Shown one piece after another: positions 62,721 to 64,000 of a stretch of 64,000 bases of DNA. Location of the stretch: positions 38,001 through 102,000 of the forward strand of contig JAFXQO010000025.1 in NCBI GenBank assembly GCA_017527065.1, read 5' to 3'. Both the position numbers and the translations under genes were made by a program. Position 1 is the first letter of the stretch, and each line of letters opens with the position of its first letter. This DNA is from Clostridia bacterium (GTDB taxonomy: Bacteria > Bacillota > Clostridia > Christensenellales > Aristaeellaceae). The notes beneath the pieces are model-generated. The model was given only the letters and a program-made list of their open reading frames with translations, had not been told where the DNA came from and did not search any database.

Positions 62721-62769
62721 AGGATCGTAGCCCAACAAGATTCTATCTGAACAGGAGGAATAGTGTCAC

Positions 62770-63471
62770 ATGCAATACACGAAGGAAGTTGAAGACATGG
62801 TTTGTGTCGCGAAAGGCCCGAACCATGGCCCCGCTCCGATTCCTGAAGAAGGAAAATGGATTCAGGCCAAGGAGATCAAGGACATCTCCGGCTACACCCA
62901 CGGCATCGGCTGGTGCGCGCCTCAGCAGGGCGCCTGCAAGCTGAGCCTGAACGTGAAGAACGGCGTGATCGAAGAGGCGCTGGTGGAGACCATCGGCTGC
63001 TCCGGCATGACCCACTCCGCCGCCATGGCCAGCGAAATCCTCCCCGGCAAGACCATCCTGGAAGCCCTGAACACCGACCTGGTCTGCGACGCCATCAACA
63101 CCGCCATGCGCGAGCTGTTCCTGCAGATCGCCTACGGCCGCACCCAGTCCGCCTTCTCGGACGACGGCCTGCGCATCGGCGCCGGCATGGAAGACCTGGG
63201 CAAGGGCCTGCGCTCCATGGTGGGCACCATGTACGGCACCAAGGCGAAGGGCACCCGCTACCTGGAGATGACCGAGGGATACGTGGTCAAGATGGCCCTC
63301 GATAAGGACGACCAGGTCTGCGGCTATCAGTTCCTGAGCCTGGGCAAGATGATGGACGCCATCAAGAAGGGCATGTCCCCCAACGAAGCGTATGAAAAGA
63401 ACCTGGGCACCTACGGCCGGTTCAAGGCGGAAGACGGCGCGGTCAAGTGGATCGACCCGCGCAAAGAGTAA
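62770..63471 (+). CDS. IscU/NifU-like iron-sulfur scaffold-type protein
   Basis: A 233-residue protein resembling the IscU-like scaffold fold: VKNGVIEEALVETIGCSGM with C77, then THSAAMASEILPGKTILEAL, a diverged form of the IscU region around its active Cys. Other cysteines are C12, C49, C56 and C106. Proteins of this type precede GGGtGRT genes in many Clostridia and are usually labelled iron-sulfur cluster assembly scaffolds; direct proof is lacking. Strong AGGAGG site. It is outside the island. Confidence 0.8.
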   Translation: MQYTKEVEDMVCVAKGPNHGPAPIPEEGKWIQAKEIKDISGYTHGIGWCAPQQGACKLSLNVKNGVIEEALVETIGCSGMTHSAAMASEILPGKTILEALNTDLVCDAINTAMRELFLQIAYGRTQSAFSDDGLRIGAGMEDLGKGLRSMVGTMYGTKAKGTRYLEMTEGYVVKMALDKDDQVCGYQFLSLGKMMDAIKKGMSPNEAYEKNLGTYGRFKAEDGAVKWIDPRKE

Positions 63472-63485
63472 GGGAGGTGCGACGA

Positions 63486-64000
63486 ATGGCTCTGTTTGAA
63501 AACTACGAAGGCCGCATGCCTCAGCTGCAGCCCGTTCTGGATAAGTACGGATTCAAGAACTTTGAGGAAGTCAAGGCGTTTACCAACGGCAAGGGCGTGG
63601 ACGCTTACAGCATCGTGGAGAGCACCCAGCCCATCTGCTTTGAAAACGTGAAGTGGGCCTATGAACTGGGCGCCGCCATCGCCATGAAGGAAAACGCCAA
63701 GACCGCCGCCGAAGCCGCCAGGTGGATCGGCGTCGGCCTGCAGGCGTTCTGCATCCCCGGCTCCGTCGCCGACCAGCGCCAGGTGGGCATCGGCCACGGC
63801 AACCTGGGCGCCATGCTGCTGGACGAGGAAACCGAATGCTTCGCTTTCCTGGCCGGCCATGAATCCTTCGCCGCCGCCGAGGGCGCCATCAAGATCGCCC
63901 TGAACGCCAACAAGGTGCGCAAGAAGCCCCTGCGCGTCATCCTGAACGGCCTGGGCAAGGACGCCGCCATGATCATCAGCCGCATCAACGGCTTCACCTA
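63486..64000 (+). CDS. GGGtGRT protein, N-terminal part
   Basis: The first 171 residues of a protein cut by the window end. The blocks QPICFENVKWAYELGAAIA, FCIPGSVADQRQVGIGHGN and LAGHESFAAAEGAIKIALN are those of the GGGtGRT family, which is named for a motif further downstream. The function is unknown. It follows the scaffold-like gene by 14 bases with GGGAGGTG as ribosome site. Confidence 0.88.
   Translation, partial: MALFENYEGRMPQLQPVLDKYGFKNFEEVKAFTNGKGVDAYSIVESTQPICFENVKWAYELGAAIAMKENAKTAAEAARWIGVGLQAFCIPGSVADQRQVGIGHGNLGAMLLDEETECFAFLAGHESFAAAEGAIKIALNANKVRKKPLRVILNGLGKDAAMIISRINGFT

Overview
The window looks like a chromosomal segment of a GC-rich, Gram-positive Clostridia-type bacterium (Bacillota), probably an uncultured gut lineage. 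The evidence is the mix of genes: soj/spo0J-type ParAB, greA-lysS, oligoendopeptidase F, MurA, ComEC-HolA, a GGGtGRT-type protein, several MATE exporters, strong AGGAGG-type ribosome sites and TTGACA/TATAAT-type promoters. No rRNA, tRNA or CRISPR array was seen, and species cannot be fixed from the sequence.

Positions 1-30000 are ordinary backbone. They hold the end of glycogen phosphorylase, PepF, a small exported protein, an XRE regulator, a serine beta-lactamase-like hydrolase, a GNAT acetyltransferase, a TIM-barrel/Gfo-Idh sugar pair, a TrmH-type methyltransferase and an MFS transporter. Next come an orphan solute-binding protein, a polar amino acid ABC operon carrying an M20 peptidase, a nitroreductase, two MATE exporters around a NYN/LOTUS RNA-binding protein, topB, murA, a YgjP-type protease, a small carbohydrate cluster (CBM9-like, MGH1-like hydrolase, GH43), azlCD and parAB.

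Positions 29833-30992 form a long gap without a convincing gene. It holds a block of consecutive perfect palindromes (30038-30315), then a good promoter feeding about 400 nt with no clear product and ending in a strong hairpin. Backbone resumes with a MATE exporter, a small acidic protein, comEC-holA, an ECF sigma/anti-sigma pair, greA (with a terminator-like leader) and lysS.

Positions 40031-62592 are best read as a 22.6-kb genomic island inserted at the 3' end of lysS. The last codons of lysS are repeated (28 of 29 bases) at 62593-62621, the single difference is a synonymous change, paired arm-type repeats lie just inside each end, and a decayed tyrosine-integrase C-terminus sits beside the right end. 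The cargo is for metal acquisition. It has a ten-gene FTR1-P19-DUF2318-ABC iron-uptake operon (47194-57284) that includes a permease with an inserted FMN-binding domain bearing the SGAT flavinylation motif, and an exported PNPOx-like protein. It also has a YbtPQ-like ABC exporter/importer pair with a methyltransferase, a large exported ZinT-like/GLUG protein, a ZIP transporter, two more methyltransferases flanking a frameshifted gene, and an MBL hydrolase.

A palindrome GTTAG-N6-CTAAC occurs at least six times in the island, placed at the +1 region of several promoters. It equals the TTAG-N6-CTAA spacing embedded in DtxR/IdeR iron boxes. The island encodes its own AraC-type HTH protein and a short DtxR-like protein in which most expected metal ligands are changed. 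Together they suggest a self-contained, metal-responsive regulon on a mobile island, and the putative excisionase promoter carries the same operator.

After the island, native sequence returns with an IscU-like scaffold protein and the start of a GGGtGRT protein.
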